The notes under the pieces: generated by a model | Database searches by the model: none | The model's input: the letters and a program-made list of their open reading frames with translations, nothing else | What the model was told of the DNA's origin: nothing | Source of the DNA: Epiperipatus broadwayi | Taxonomy: Eukaryota; Onychophora; Udeonychophora; Euonychophora; Peripatidae | Reading direction: 5' to 3' | Assembly (NCBI GenBank): GCA_028023455.1 | Contig: JAQFVV010006197.1 | Coordinates: 16,987,254-17,051,253 of the forward strand | DNA length: 64,000 nt | Position numbers and translations under genes: made by a program | Shown here: positions 36,184 to 45,341 of the stretch, piece by piece | How the letters are laid out: each line of letters opens with the position of its first letter | Numbering within the stretch: position 1 is the stretch's first letter

Positions 36184-36961
36184 TGTTATATCCGCACTTA
36201 TGACTGTGCCAATGTTATATCTGCACTTACGACTGTGCCAATGTTATAACTGCAAGTCATACTGTGCGGTCAGCAAATAACGTTATACAATTCCCACGCT
36301 GTTCTTTTCCAACGAGTGCTCTCCAACGAATCGGTCTGCAACGAAGCTCTCCAACGAATTGGTCTGCAATGAATGCTCTCCAATGAATTGGTCTGCAACA
36401 AAGCTCTCCAACGAATTGGTCTGCAATCTCTCTGCTGAATTGGTCTGCAACGAATGCTCTCCAACAAATTGGTCTGCCACGAAGCTGTCCAAACGAATCG
36501 GTCTGCAACGAAGCTCTCCAACGAATTGGTCTGCAACGAAGCTCTCCAACGAATGCTCTCAATATCTCCGCTGCGGTCTCTTTCAGCTATACCCGTGAAC
36601 TACATTTCCACTGGGCGCTGATCATTAACCGCCAGCACTGACGCGAGATATCTCTACTTAAATACTGCTCACTCAATACTGATTGACTGCTCTCTATGTT
36701 ACACTGCTAGATGTTACCCAGTCTTCTTATCGCTCTCTGACAACTGCAATGATCAATCAATGCACTGACCAATAAGGTAACGTCTCTTATCTAAAAACAT
36801 TTGTAATTAGCAAATATTTCTAGGAATTGTCGATCGCCATTACGTCAATGCACTAATTAAATTCCTCAGCTATTAGAGCGCGATCTAAAAACAGCCTTAC
36901 GAATAAATTCAAGTTTTTTCTGGAGTGCACAAACATGTCTGCCATTTTACAAAACACTACA
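36184..36961 (-). repeat. LTR of the TRIM-like element (3' LTR in element orientation)
   Basis: Its plus-strand left end has three roughly 30-bp subrepeats (TGTTATATCYGCACTTAYGA). The body holds a 26-bp minisatellite (36303-36558) and a unique distal half with CGATCGCCATTACGTCAATG. It ends ACAAAACACTACA. It differs from its partner by repeat-number changes and scattered substitutions. Confidence 0.8.
36303..36558. repeat. 26-bp minisatellite inside the TRIM LTR
   Basis: About ten units of CTCCAACGAATTGGTCTGCA plus ACGAAG or AATGAATG. Because 26 is not a multiple of three, successive units shift frame, which produces long open frames in all three minus-strand frames (peptides rich in ADQF, GELRCRPIRW). 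These ORFs are a repeat artefact, not genes. Confidence 0.85.
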
Positions 36962-37210
36962 CACCTCCCTCCACTCCAGAAAAACCCTTGGTGCTATTTC
37001 TACTTTCCTGTAATTTCACTAAGAAATGTACAATTTAACTCTGCTGCCGAAACTTTTTCGCCAGTAACCTTCATGACTGCACAGGCGTTTTATTTCCAAA
37101 CTTTTCACTTCCGTTGTTAACGTTACTAATTGGGATTGACATTTTCACCCGGTTTCTCTGTCTACGGTTAAACTTGTAGTTCAACATATTCGCTACTCCC
37201 AGGTTCCAAA
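36962..37210 (-). other. Internal region of the TRIM-like element
   Basis: About 250 bp between the LTRs. The polypurine tract is at one end and the primer-binding-site position at the other. It contains no recognisable gag, pol or protease segment. The small open frame 36935-37120 starts in the LTR and has no domain. Confidence 0.6.
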
Positions 37211-38004
37211 TGTGACTGCGCCAATATTAAATCCGCACTTGCCAATGTTATATCTGCAAGTCATACTGTGCGGTCAACCAATAACGTTATACAATTCCCA
37301 CACTGTTCTTTTCCAACAAGTGCTCTCCAATGAATCGGTCTGCAACAAAGCTCTCCAACGAATTGGTTTGCAATGAATGTTTTTCAACGAATTGGTCTGC
37401 AACGAAGCTCTCCAATGAATTGGTCTGCAATCTCTCCACTGAATTGGTCTGCAATGAATGCTCTCCAACGAATTGGTCTGCCACGAAGCTCTCTAAATGA
37501 ATTGGTCTGCAACAAAGCTCTCCAACGAATTGGTCTGCAACGAAGCTCTCCAAACGAATTGGTCTGCAACGAAGCTCTCCAACGAATGCTCTCAATATCT
37601 CCGCTGCGGTCTCTTTCAGCTACACCCGTGAACTACATTTCCACTGGGCCCTGATCATTAACCGCCAGCACTGACACGAGATATCTCTACTTAAATACTG
37701 CTTACTCAATACTGCTTGACTGCTCTCTACTGCTCTCTATATTACACTGCTAGATGTTACCCAGTCTTTTTATCGCTCCCTGACAACTGCAACGATCAAT
37801 CAATGCACTGACCAATAAGGTAACGTCTCTTATCTAGAAACAATTGTAATTAGCAAATATTTCTAGGAATTGTCGATCACCATTACGTCAATGCACTAAT
37901 TAAATTTCTCAGCTATCAGAGCGCGATCTAAAAACAGCCTTACGAATAATTTCTAGTTTTTTCTGGAGTGCACAAACATGTCTGCCATTTTACAAAACAC
38001 TACA
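37211..38004 (-). repeat. LTR of the TRIM-like element (5' LTR in element orientation)
   Basis: Second LTR, beginning TGTGACTGCGCC on the plus strand and ending CACTACA. It carries its own 26-bp minisatellite (37315-37590), with an order of variant units similar to that in the partner. CTGCTCTCTA is duplicated near 37722, an LTR-specific slip. Confidence 0.8.
37315..37590. repeat. 26-bp minisatellite, second LTR
   Basis: About ten to eleven units of the same repeat as at 36303-36558, with independent point changes. It again generates overlapping artefactual open frames on both strands. Confidence 0.8.
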
Positions 38005-38009
38005 GTAAT

Positions 38010-39200
38010 AATTTTATCTTTTTTTCTTATTGCAGATATAAATTTCCTACCAATATCAAAATGTTGTTTTACACTCTTGAGACTTTTATTTTTTTCTACA
38101 GCTTTCCTTACTATTACTAGTTCACAGTTATACTTTCTTATATCATTTTCAACTCTTTTCCACATCATTTCACAAAATTCGAGATATTCAATTTTTTTTT
38201 AATGCATCATTTTTGTATATCTTCGTATTCCTTCTTTTCTTCATAAATTCTTTAGTCTCAGAAGTTTTATTGGTCAATTGCTGCTTTTTTCTACCAGCTA
38301 TCTTGTTGCAGTTTTTAAAAGTGTATCAGTAATTTTCATATTAATTTCATTCAAATCTGAATCATGTTCAAAATCTATTAGTAAGTTCTAATTTAAATTC
38401 ATTAGAATGTTTCTGAAGATTAGGAATATCAACTGTAAATATTGTTTTTCTTAATTATTTTTTGTCTTTCTAATTTTGCATTAACACATATCTTACATCT
38501 TACTAATCGATGATCACTTACTAAGAACATTACAATCTTGAAATATGTAATTTCTGTTAATCAAAATATAAACCACTTCTGCAGTACCTTCATTTGGATG
38601 CTTCCATATCCATTTTCTTTTAACATTTTTCTCAAAAAAAGAATTCATAATATAAAAGGTTTTTTTCCCTGCAAACTCCAGAACTGTATGTCCTCTCTCA
38701 TTTCTATTACCATTACCAAAATTACCTATAACACTTACATCTTTCATTTGTTACCTATTCTGGCATTAAAGTCTTCCATAACAATTTTTAAAATGTTGTT
38801 CATTCTGATCAAAAGCCTTTTGTACATCCATATAAAAATCTTCTACTACTTCATCACTATGAGAATGTGTTGGGACATAAACCTGAATTATCTACATTTG
38901 GTATCTGCTATTAAGTTGTATAACTAATCTTGCAACTTTGTCCAATACACCATCAATCTCCACAATGGTGTTCTTTTACTTCTTATTTATAATGAATCCT
39001 ACTCCACTTGTATTTCCAATATTTGTGCCTTTATAGTAGAGTACATGTCCACTTTTTAACTCAATTGTCTTATTACTTTTCTAACTTGACAAAGTCCAAT
39101 AATGTCCCATTTAGTATAAGGCAGTTCTTCTAATTCTTGCAATATTCCTTTACTTGAAAGTGATCTGCAGTTGTAAATACCTAAATAAAAAGTCATCATC
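38010..39200 (-). pseudogene. RTE-like AP endonuclease domain
   Basis: The minus-strand reading begins LGIYNCRSLSSKGILQELEE and continues PYTKWDIIGLCQVRK, the N-terminal endonuclease motifs. Then come SGVGFIINKK and VYVPTHSHSDEVVEDFY. After a frame change, the 38747-38514 piece reads VIGNFGNGNRNERGHTVLEF and has FFEKNVKRKWIWKHPN, the GDFNAxxG-to-TWxSP region of exonuclease-endonuclease-phosphatase LINE nucleases. The GDFN aspartate region is altered (GNFG). Several frameshifts and stops are present. Confidence 0.75.
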
Positions 39201-39479
39201 AAATAGCAACCTGGGTCCACAATCAGGGAATTCTTAGCACCCTCTGCCTTCGACCACCAACCACTGCCTCCTGTGAATAAGGGTCATGATTTATTTTTGC
39301 CTGTCATGATTGTATATATCTATTAGAAAAATATTTATCATGTACACATACATTCATTCTGCCTTATCAGGCAACTGAGAAGAAAGACCATGGTGTTTCT
39401 TGACCTTAAACTCAGAGGTAAACAGCCAATAAACTCACCACGCTGGCTAATGCATGTTGGTGAGCAGCCCATCCATGTT

Positions 39480-39860
39480 CGTATATTATATGAATAATCA
39501 CATAGTAATAACAGCTGCTGCAACAAGAACATATGCAACTAATTTAATTGCAGTAATTTTTTGCTGTGATGAAATATCCCCGCTTTTAACATGTTAAAAG
39601 TAGCAGCGCATTAGAGTCTGTACTCTGTCTCAACATCTCAGTTTAAGACCATCTTTTTACCTAAAATATTATTTAAATTGCCTTACATTCTCCTAGTAGT
39701 AATCATCAAAGTTAAAAGTTTCTAAAGATTTTTTTTTTTCTATTAATTACTAAACCCAAATATTTATATGGATACAAAATATAGATTCTGTAGATCATTT
39801 TTTGAATTAATAAGAATTGCACAACCATCAGTATGCTGCAAATTCAGAATCCAAGAAGAT
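39480..39860 (-). pseudogene. Fragment of LINE-2, RT part
   Basis: The sequence aligns with about 20470-20830. Shared segments are GATGAAA..AT, GTTAAAAG.A.TAG, GCACATTGGAGC or a variant, TCTGTAGATCATTTTTTGAA, and CATCAGTATGCTGCAAATTC against CATCAACATACTGTAAATCC. With 34330-34556 it brackets the RTE-like LINE, in the right order for a single interrupted copy. Confidence 0.5.
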
Positions 39861-39879
39861 GCATCTGAATTTAGTTCAG

Positions 39880-40100
39880 GCCCATATAGCTATTTAAGTT
39901 AGATAGCTGGATTTAAAGACATTTTCATGTCCAAAAATTTTAGAGTTTCTACTTAAATATACATTTGAATTAAGTGCTGGGTTTCGAGTTTATATTTTAG
40001 ATCTAGTGTCCGAATATTCTAGCTCTCCATTGTCATGAGCTATAAGCTCAAAACCAGTTGGTCTGGAGATGAGAGTGTTCTGGATAGAGATTTTAAATAT
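39880..40100 (+). repeat. Diverged copy of the H1 repeat
   Basis: CCATATAGCTATTTAAGTTAG, TTAGATCTAGTGTC and CTGGATAGAGATTTTAAATA match the 3475-3815 copy. The ribozyme region is decayed (TTGTCATGAGCTATAAGCTC then AAAACCAG). Confidence 0.65.
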
Positions 40101-40274
40101 TTTCTCATACTGCACTTATTAATTAAGAGCTTGTTTAAGCTATTGGTATGCTCTCTGTTTGCATTTTTGTAATGTATACACACATAATTTCTCATACTGC
40201 ACTTATTAATTAAGAGCTTGTTTGAGATATTGGTATGCTCTCTGTTTGCATTTTTGTAATGTATACACACATAA
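40101..40274. repeat. Tandem duplication of 87 bp
   Basis: Two nearly identical units (40101-40187 and 40188-40274) beginning TTTCTCATACTGCACTTATT and ending GTATACACACATAA. They differ by only a few bases, so the duplication is fairly recent. The minus-strand open frame across them is repeat-derived. Confidence 0.85.
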
Positions 40275-40450
40275 TTCAAAATTTTTGATTTATATAAATA
40301 TTTATAATAACTGAAACACACAGGCTTATTATATACCTGTGTCTATATATATCATATATAGGATATATGAGCACAGACTTTCACACACCCCAGCACTCTC
40401 CATACTATCTCATAACACTGATACACTTGAACACATATGTTGAGAAGATA

Positions 40451-40511
40451 AATAATCACCAATATACATATTTTATGCTAAACCAGTAATCATCAGTTGG
40501 TCCAGATTACC
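40451..40511 (-). ncRNA. Hammerhead ribozyme motif H3, unit 1 (G12 changed)
   Basis: On the minus strand the core CTGATGA (40496-40490) is intact. Stem I pairs ACCAA with TTGGT, plus an outer seven-pair helix GGTAATC with GATTATT. Mini stem III is UA/UA with a two-base loop and then UA at the cleavage position. The GAAA box reads AAAA (40474-40471), so activity is doubtful. Confidence 0.6.
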
Positions 40512-40925
40512 ATCTCCAAACATACATGCATTAAGTTCTCAGATATATATTAAGATAGCCAATCCTCATACTTCAATGGACAGGTTTCAATCAACTCCAC
40601 ACTCCAACTCATCAACTGTCCATCCAATTGAAAATCTGATGATGAAATGCTCAAAGGCCACCCTGAAGCTGAGATTCTTGTCACACTCATGTTGACCTAA
40701 GGTCAATCTGACCCCTCATGTATAGGACATAATCCATTTAGTACATATACAAGGGATGGGCAGACATCTCTACTATGTAATAACAGAAACACACAGGCTT
40801 ATTATATACCTGTGTCTATATATGTAATATATAGGGTATATGAGCACAGACTTTCACATGCCCCACCACTCTCCATACTATCTCATAACACTGATACACT
40901 TAAACACATATATGTTGAGAGGACA

Positions 40926-40986
40926 AATAATCACCAATATATGTATTTCATGCTAAACCAGCAATCATCAGTTGGTCCAGATTACC
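40926..40986 (-). ncRNA. Hammerhead self-cleaving ribozyme, family H3 (intact core)
   Basis: Read on the minus strand: outer stem I GGTAATC, a TGG bulge and inner stem I ACCAA. Then core CTGATGA (40971-40965), stem II TGCT/AGCA around GGTTT, GAAA (40949-40946), mini stem III UA-CA-UA, and UA before the predicted cut between 40938 and 40937. TTGGT and GATTATT then close stem I. All invariant hammerhead positions I can check (C3, U4, G5, A6, G8, A9, G12, A13, A14, A15.1, U16.1, H17) are present. Stem I forms 5 plus 7 pairs with two G-U wobbles. The one weakness is a U-U at positions 10.1/11.1 next to the core, where G-C is usual. Confidence 0.72.
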
Positions 40987-41507
40987 ATCTCTACACACAC
41001 ATACAATAAGTGCTCAGATATCTCAGCCTCAGGGTGGCCTTTGAGCATTTCATCATCAGATTTTCAATTGGATGGACAGTTGATGAGTTGGAATGTGGAG
41101 TTGATTGAAGCCTGTCCATTAAAGTATGAGGATTAGCTTTTTCACATGTATGTAGTCATGTGTGTCAGTTATATAGGATAGAATGGATGGCTGTAGGGGT
41201 TTAGAAGTCTGAGTTCAAATTTTTTCTAAATTTCTTTAAGTTCAGTATAAACAATATACTTGTATTTTAATATTAGCTAACAATTGTTAATAAAAGTGTT
41301 AAAAATCAAATAATTTAATATTTTTGACATGATACGAAAGTATAAATATATTTTTTATTATATAATTGATAAGATATGATTATCTTACTACATTTATGAT
41401 TAAAACCTATATATATATATAATTGTTTAGTTTAAATAGTTTATTTGGATTATTATATACAGTTGTTTATATGAAACAATTTGGCATTATTTTTTGTAGG
41501 TAGCAGA

Positions 41508-41586
41508 ATGGGTGCATTATTTAATTATTTGGGATTATTTATTGTCTTAGTTTTATTTAAAGTAGCTGCTTCTGTCCATTTTTATG
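41508..41586 (+). CDS. GH18 chitinase-like protein, signal-peptide exon
   Basis: First coding exon: 26 codons plus one base. It translates to MGALFNYLGLFIVLVLFKVA and then ASVHFY, a short N-terminus, a hydrophobic core and a small-residue end typical of a secretory signal peptide with likely cleavage around the AAS/AS-VH region. The donor is G|GTGAGT at 41587. A good acceptor (polypyrimidine then TAG at 41497-41499) lies just upstream, so a non-coding 5' exon probably precedes it. The single leftover G joins AA of the next exon to make Glu, in frame with the chitinase domain. Secreted GH18 proteins act on extracellular chitin or serve as lectin-like relatives. Confidence 0.8.
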
Positions 41587-42834
41587 GTGAGTTAAGAAAT
41601 TGTCGTTTTGTTAAGTATTAATTTACTATTTATGATGCTAATTGAAATAATATTTAAATATTTATTAGCAGTTACATTTTGTTGTATGAACTAGTTGAAT
41701 AAATAGGTAACAAGTAATGACAAATTATCATTGATGATAATTGCTTGATAGTAATATCTATTATTTAGTTATTCCAACTTGCATTCAGGAAGAAAGCATG
41801 TGCCTATTTAAGAAATAACACTTTCAAGTTACTAACCTAGTCAACTTCTAATACATGAAGGTTTTTTTATTTCTTAAAAGTTTATTTTTCTACTAAAAGT
41901 AATAAGTAAAATTACTGTTTGAATGACTACTTTATTATGCGTGGATCATTAATTAAAACATAATAATAATAATTTACCACAATAACTTTTTAACTAACAA
42001 TACTGACACACTTATCACTTTGTTGGGATATTCTTGGTATGCTCATTTATATTTATTTACATAGTTGTATTTGAGATTTTTAAAATTTAATTTATAATTA
42101 TGTTATCAATAATTATATTAGTTTTAATCAGTTACTTTTGAGAATTCAAAGTGCAATATATGATGTATATTAATTAACTACTTACACTTGTTTATACATA
42201 TGCAAATAAATCTGGAGAGATGTTAGTTCCAATCATTATGCATAATAAATCTTTTATGGCTATCATATATATGTATTAAACATAATTATTTGAATTGATA
42301 TGTATCCAGGTTTATTTACAGATATGTAAGATATATAATATTTTTTATTTTATATGTGATATATATAAAATTAAATAAAACAATATATAATAAACAAAAA
42401 TCTCTGAAATAAATTCTATAATATATAAAATTCCATTATATAAAAATAAATAATAATTATAGCCATCTTTTGGCAGGACTGTTATACTGAGTAACATTTT
42501 AAAGTTAAAATTAAAAAAAAAAATCTCATTAAAGTTACACATCATTAACATTCTCTTGTGAATAATCAACTTTCCATAATTTTTGTATATTAACATGAGT
42601 GTATTGTTTGTTTAATAAATTATCTATCATATTTCTAAAATCTGCATCATTGGTATCAATAATTTTTATTAGTCATTCATTAGACTAGAAATTATTCAAT
42701 AATGAATAATATGTCTATAGTATAATTTTTCACTATACCATTCTCATGCAAGATAGAGACTGGTTTCTTTCTGCTTATAACACCTTGTGGAAGGATGTAA
42801 TCATAATCATATTACCAAAGACATGTGGAAAAGA

Positions 42835-42905
42835 TATCTGATCCCAAGATACACATTTTGTGCTGAACCAACACTCATCAATAGGTTCAGACCAGAATCT
42901 CTTAC
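42835..42905 (-). ncRNA. Decayed H3 hammerhead motif, array unit 1
   Basis: On the minus strand the core is TTGATGA (C3 changed), stem II is GTGTTG/CAGCAC, and the GAAA box reads AAAA. Then come a U...A mini stem III and AUC at the cut position. Stem I retains only scattered pairs. Probably inactive. Confidence 0.45.
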
Positions 42906-43179
42906 GTATATCTTTATCATTGTTCAGTATATATGGATAGTCTATTACTACAGGTTAATTGATAAGTATCAAATTTTCTGCCCTCACAACCTTGACACAA
43001 ACCACATGATAGAAACATTTTAATAATTTTTATTAGTCATTCATTATAATGAATAATGTCCGTAGTGTAATTTTTCATTACACCACTCTGATGTAAGGTA
43101 GGGATTGGTTTCTCTCTGTTTTTAACATCTTGTGGAAGGATGTAATCATAAACATATTACCAAAGACATGTGGAAAATA

Positions 43180-43235
43180 TATATGATCCCCATTTCATTC
43201 TGAACCAGCACTCATCAGTTGGTCTAGACAACAAT
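43180..43235 (-). ncRNA. H3 hammerhead motif, array unit 2 (deleted cleavage segment)
   Basis: The core CTGATGA (43218-43212) and GAAA (43196-43193) are intact and stem II GCTG/CAG is mostly kept. Compared with unit 1, the bases holding the cleavage site and inner 3' stem I strand are missing, so self-cleavage in this form is unlikely. Confidence 0.5.
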
Positions 43236-43257
43236 TTCTTACACATATCTTTATCAA

Positions 43258-43779
43258 CTAAACATCACATGATCACCATTTTTTATGCTGCACACAACTG
43301 TTATTAAAACAGGCAAAACTCTCCATACAGTAGTGCCACTCAGTGCAAGCCAGAGCTATCAATGGATGCCAAAAAGCTTGTGCATAAAATACCCATCTAG
43401 TGCCTGAGAGCACTGCACCTAGATCTTAGGATCTAATGCAATCGTCCAGCAAACACTTTTTATCTCTACTTAACTACAAAACTATGAGAATAAAATTGAA
43501 AATATTACTGTGTTTTCAAATATTTATTCTCATAGTTTTGTAGTTAAGTAGAGAAAGTGGAGGTAAAAGGTGGTTGCTGGAGGGATCTAGGTACAGTGCT
43601 CTTGCTCTCAGATTCAAGGTTCCTCACTGATGAAGGCCACAAGTCAGAAACTAGTCTGGGGATATTGGATGAGTAGGCACTAGATAGGGATTTTATGCAC
43701 AAATCTTTTGCATCCATTGATTGCTCTGGCTGGTATTGAGTGGCACTACTGTATGGAGAGTTTTGCCTGTTTTAATATC
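43258..43779. mobile_element. Foldback element copy B with an intact hammerhead
   Basis: Inserted in a tandem unit, flanked by TTTATCAA (43250-43257) and ATTATCAA (43780-43787), an 8-bp near-perfect target duplication confirmed by the uninterrupted unit 1. The outer arms are AAACAGGCAAAACTCTCC and its complement. The inner arms include ATCTCTACTTAACTACAAAA and TTTTGTAGTTAAGTAGAGA. The right arm holds an H2 hammerhead (43612-43670) that the left arm lacks. The left tip reads on the minus strand as the 3' half of an H3 hammerhead. No ORF. Confidence 0.82.
43612..43670 (+). ncRNA. Hammerhead self-cleaving ribozyme, family H2 (intact core)
   Basis: Outer stem I ATTCAA pairs with TTGGAT (65-70 of the block) and inner stem I TCCTCA pairs with TGGGGA, six pairs each, with GGT/TA between. 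Core CTGATGA (43627-43633), stem II GGC/GTC around CACAA, GAAA (43647-43650), mini stem III C-TA-G, then T-C with the cut predicted between 43656 and 43657. Invariant bases are all present. Positions 10.1 and 11.1 are A-A rather than G-C, a caveat on activity. Compared with copy C at 46543, base differences in stem I exchange C-G for U-G and keep pairing. Confidence 0.72.
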
Positions 43780-44009
43780 ATTATCAAGTGTCCAATATAT
43801 ATGAGTAGCCAATTACTATAGTTTAATTGATGTGTAAACTTGTTGCCCTCACAACTTTGACACAATTTACATGATAGAAACGTATTAATAATTTTTATTA
43901 GTCATTCATTAGACTAGAGATCCAATAATGAATAATATGTTTGTAGTGTAATTTTTCTCTACACCTTTCTTACACAAGGTAGGGACTAGTTTCTATCCAC
44001 TTTTAACAC

Positions 44010-44075
44010 CTAGCAGATGATCTCCATTTTGGGTTGAACCAGCACTCATCAGTTGGCCTAGACCACAATCTCTTA
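44010..44075 (-). ncRNA. Decayed H3 hammerhead motif, array unit 3
   Basis: The core CTGATGA (44052-44046) is intact, but the GAAA box reads AAAA and the cleavage segment is shortened as in unit 2. Probably inactive. Confidence 0.45.
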
Positions 44076-45341
44076 CACATATCTTTATCTTTGTTCAGTA
44101 TATGTAGATAGCCAATAACTACAATTATTTGTAGGAGGCCTATGGAGATTTCCAAAACTCAAACGTCTGGCTGATACAGAAGAAGCTTAATCAGCCACCC
44201 CCACAGAGATAACATAATCTCTTAAATAACGAAAACCATTAGAAAAAAACATGTGAAGGCAGAGAATAATGTATGGAGAAATAGTATTGATAAAACTAAG
44301 CATTTTTTGGAATGAAAAATTTCAAGAGATGAGACAGAAGATGAAGTAACAATAAGATGTTGATTAGCAGCAAATATAGGATCATCTTTTAGAAACTGGG
44401 ATAATAATTCAGATTTTAATTTGTTTGAAAATAAACTTGTGCTGAAGACAGGTATCATTACAGTTTAATTAAATATATAAATGTAAACCTGGAAATTAGC
44501 TATGTTTAGTATTTAATGAAACCATATATTAATGGTTAAAGATTGTGATAAAGAGATATATCTATAGGGAAAATTTGTTTTATTCAGGGATATTAATGTT
44601 TATTATATTAAAAATGAGAAGCCTTAGAACTATTGCTTTTAAATAGATTTCTAACTTAAATCCATCATAAATCATGACAAACATCTTTTTCTCAATTAGT
44701 AATCCAGAGTAAATGTAGACAATTTTCAAAAAGAGATCCATAGCTCACAAACCTTCTGCATTAGTTTAGTTTGTAATTTATTCATCTTCAGATTTGCTGC
44801 TTTGAGCAGAACTTTTTCATAGCCATTATAGATTTACTTAATTGAATAAGTTGATAACTCTAATTTACATATATAGAGTGTTTGAATGAAGCCAGAGATT
44901 ATCTCGTATCAATCTGTTAATATTGGTTTTTTATTTTTATTTTGATAATTTAGTATTTTTGATTATTCCATATTTGTTTATTGCAGTTTTGAAAGATATA
45001 GGAATCTTTTATACCTCATTTTAAAATATTGATGTCCAGCCAATTTTTATTCTTCAGCTGTTCTTTAGTTTTTATAAACTGGGTACTTCTGTTTTCTATT
45101 AATTATGAAAATTTCTGATAGTGGTAGAATTAATAATAATTCACTAATAATAAATTAGCAGCAATAATAATAGTAATAATATTATCTAATATTTAAATTT
45201 TGATTGTTTGTATATAACACATAAGTGAATGTTAATAGAGCAAATTAATTTGTAATAATATTTAGTAATCATTTAAGCAATGTCTTATTATAAACAATGT
45301 GTACTGTTTCAAATCTAAATTATTCTTTTTTTTTCTTTTAG

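Larger units (their letters stand above)
36184..38004 (-). mobile_element. Miniature LTR retrotransposon (TRIM-like)
   Basis: Two LTR-like direct repeats (36184-36961 and 37211-38004) flank only about 250 bp of internal DNA. The whole is bordered by the 5-bp target duplication GTAAT (36179-36183 and 38005-38009) and starts TG, ends CA. On the minus strand, a purine-rich GGAGTGGAGGGAGGTG directly precedes the LTR at 36961 (polypurine tract). A TGGAACCTGGG sits two bases inside the other LTR (primer-binding-site position). This fixes the orientation as minus. No gag or pol is encoded, so it must be mobilised in trans. Confidence 0.85.
34557..39310 (-). mobile_element. RTE-like LINE, interrupted by an LTR element
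   Basis: On the minus strand the order is endonuclease (about 39200-38010), an inserted LTR element (36184-38004), then reverse transcriptase (36178-34600). It ends in a (GAT)n-type tail at about 34557-34575, the usual 3' end of RTE elements. The two coding halves join without loss apart from the GTAAT target duplication. The 5' boundary is uncertain (39250-39480). A 5'-truncated relative lies at 50440-50605. Confidence 0.8.
40310..41140. repeat. Tandem pair of about 474-bp units with hammerhead motifs and an inverted tail
   Basis: Unit 1 (about 40310-40786) and unit 2 (from 40787) both start ACACACAGGCTTATTATATA and carry the H3 hammerhead on the minus strand. The segment 40555-40672 (AATCCTCATACTTCAATGGA and onward) recurs inverted at 41021-41140. 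So the second unit switches into reverse complement, like the foldbacks elsewhere in the window. Confidence 0.8.
42655..44130. repeat. Tandem array of about 340-365-bp units with H3 hammerhead motifs
   Basis: Three units start near TAATTTTTATTAGTCATTCA at about 42655, 43022 and 43885. Each contains a TGAATAATRTCYRTAGTGTA segment, an H3-type hammerhead region on the minus strand and CCCTCACAACCTTGACACA. Unit 2 is split by foldback copy B at 43258-43779, with the remaining half resuming at 43780. The units differ by several percent. Tandem arrangement of ribozyme-bearing monomers is the layout seen in known hammerhead satellites and retrozymes. Confidence 0.75.
41587..45341 (+). other. GH18 intron 1, loaded with repeats
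   Basis: A 3.75-kb intron. It holds the three-unit tandem repeat (42655-44130) and the foldback copy B inserted in its second unit. The remaining parts (41590-42650 and 44130-45340) are AT-rich, with no exon recognised. The minus-strand frame 44222-44458 has no domain. Confidence 0.75.

Noticed and set aside
36257-37654. Multiple overlapping ORFs on both strands
   Set aside because: They are products of a 26-bp minisatellite without stops, not proteins.
40640-40662. CTGATGATGAAATGC as a hammerhead core
   Set aside because: No stem II between the core and GAAA, and no stem I pairing.
41188-41221. A-box/B-box-like words TGGCTGTAGGGG and GAGTTCAAAT
   Set aside because: Only 11 bp separate them, too close for a tRNA-type promoter.
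45299-45341. Open reading frame starting MYCFKSK just before the chitinase exon 2
   Set aside because: The leading residues come from a polypyrimidine tract ending in AG. The true N-terminus is the signal-peptide exon at 41508, which joins in phase.
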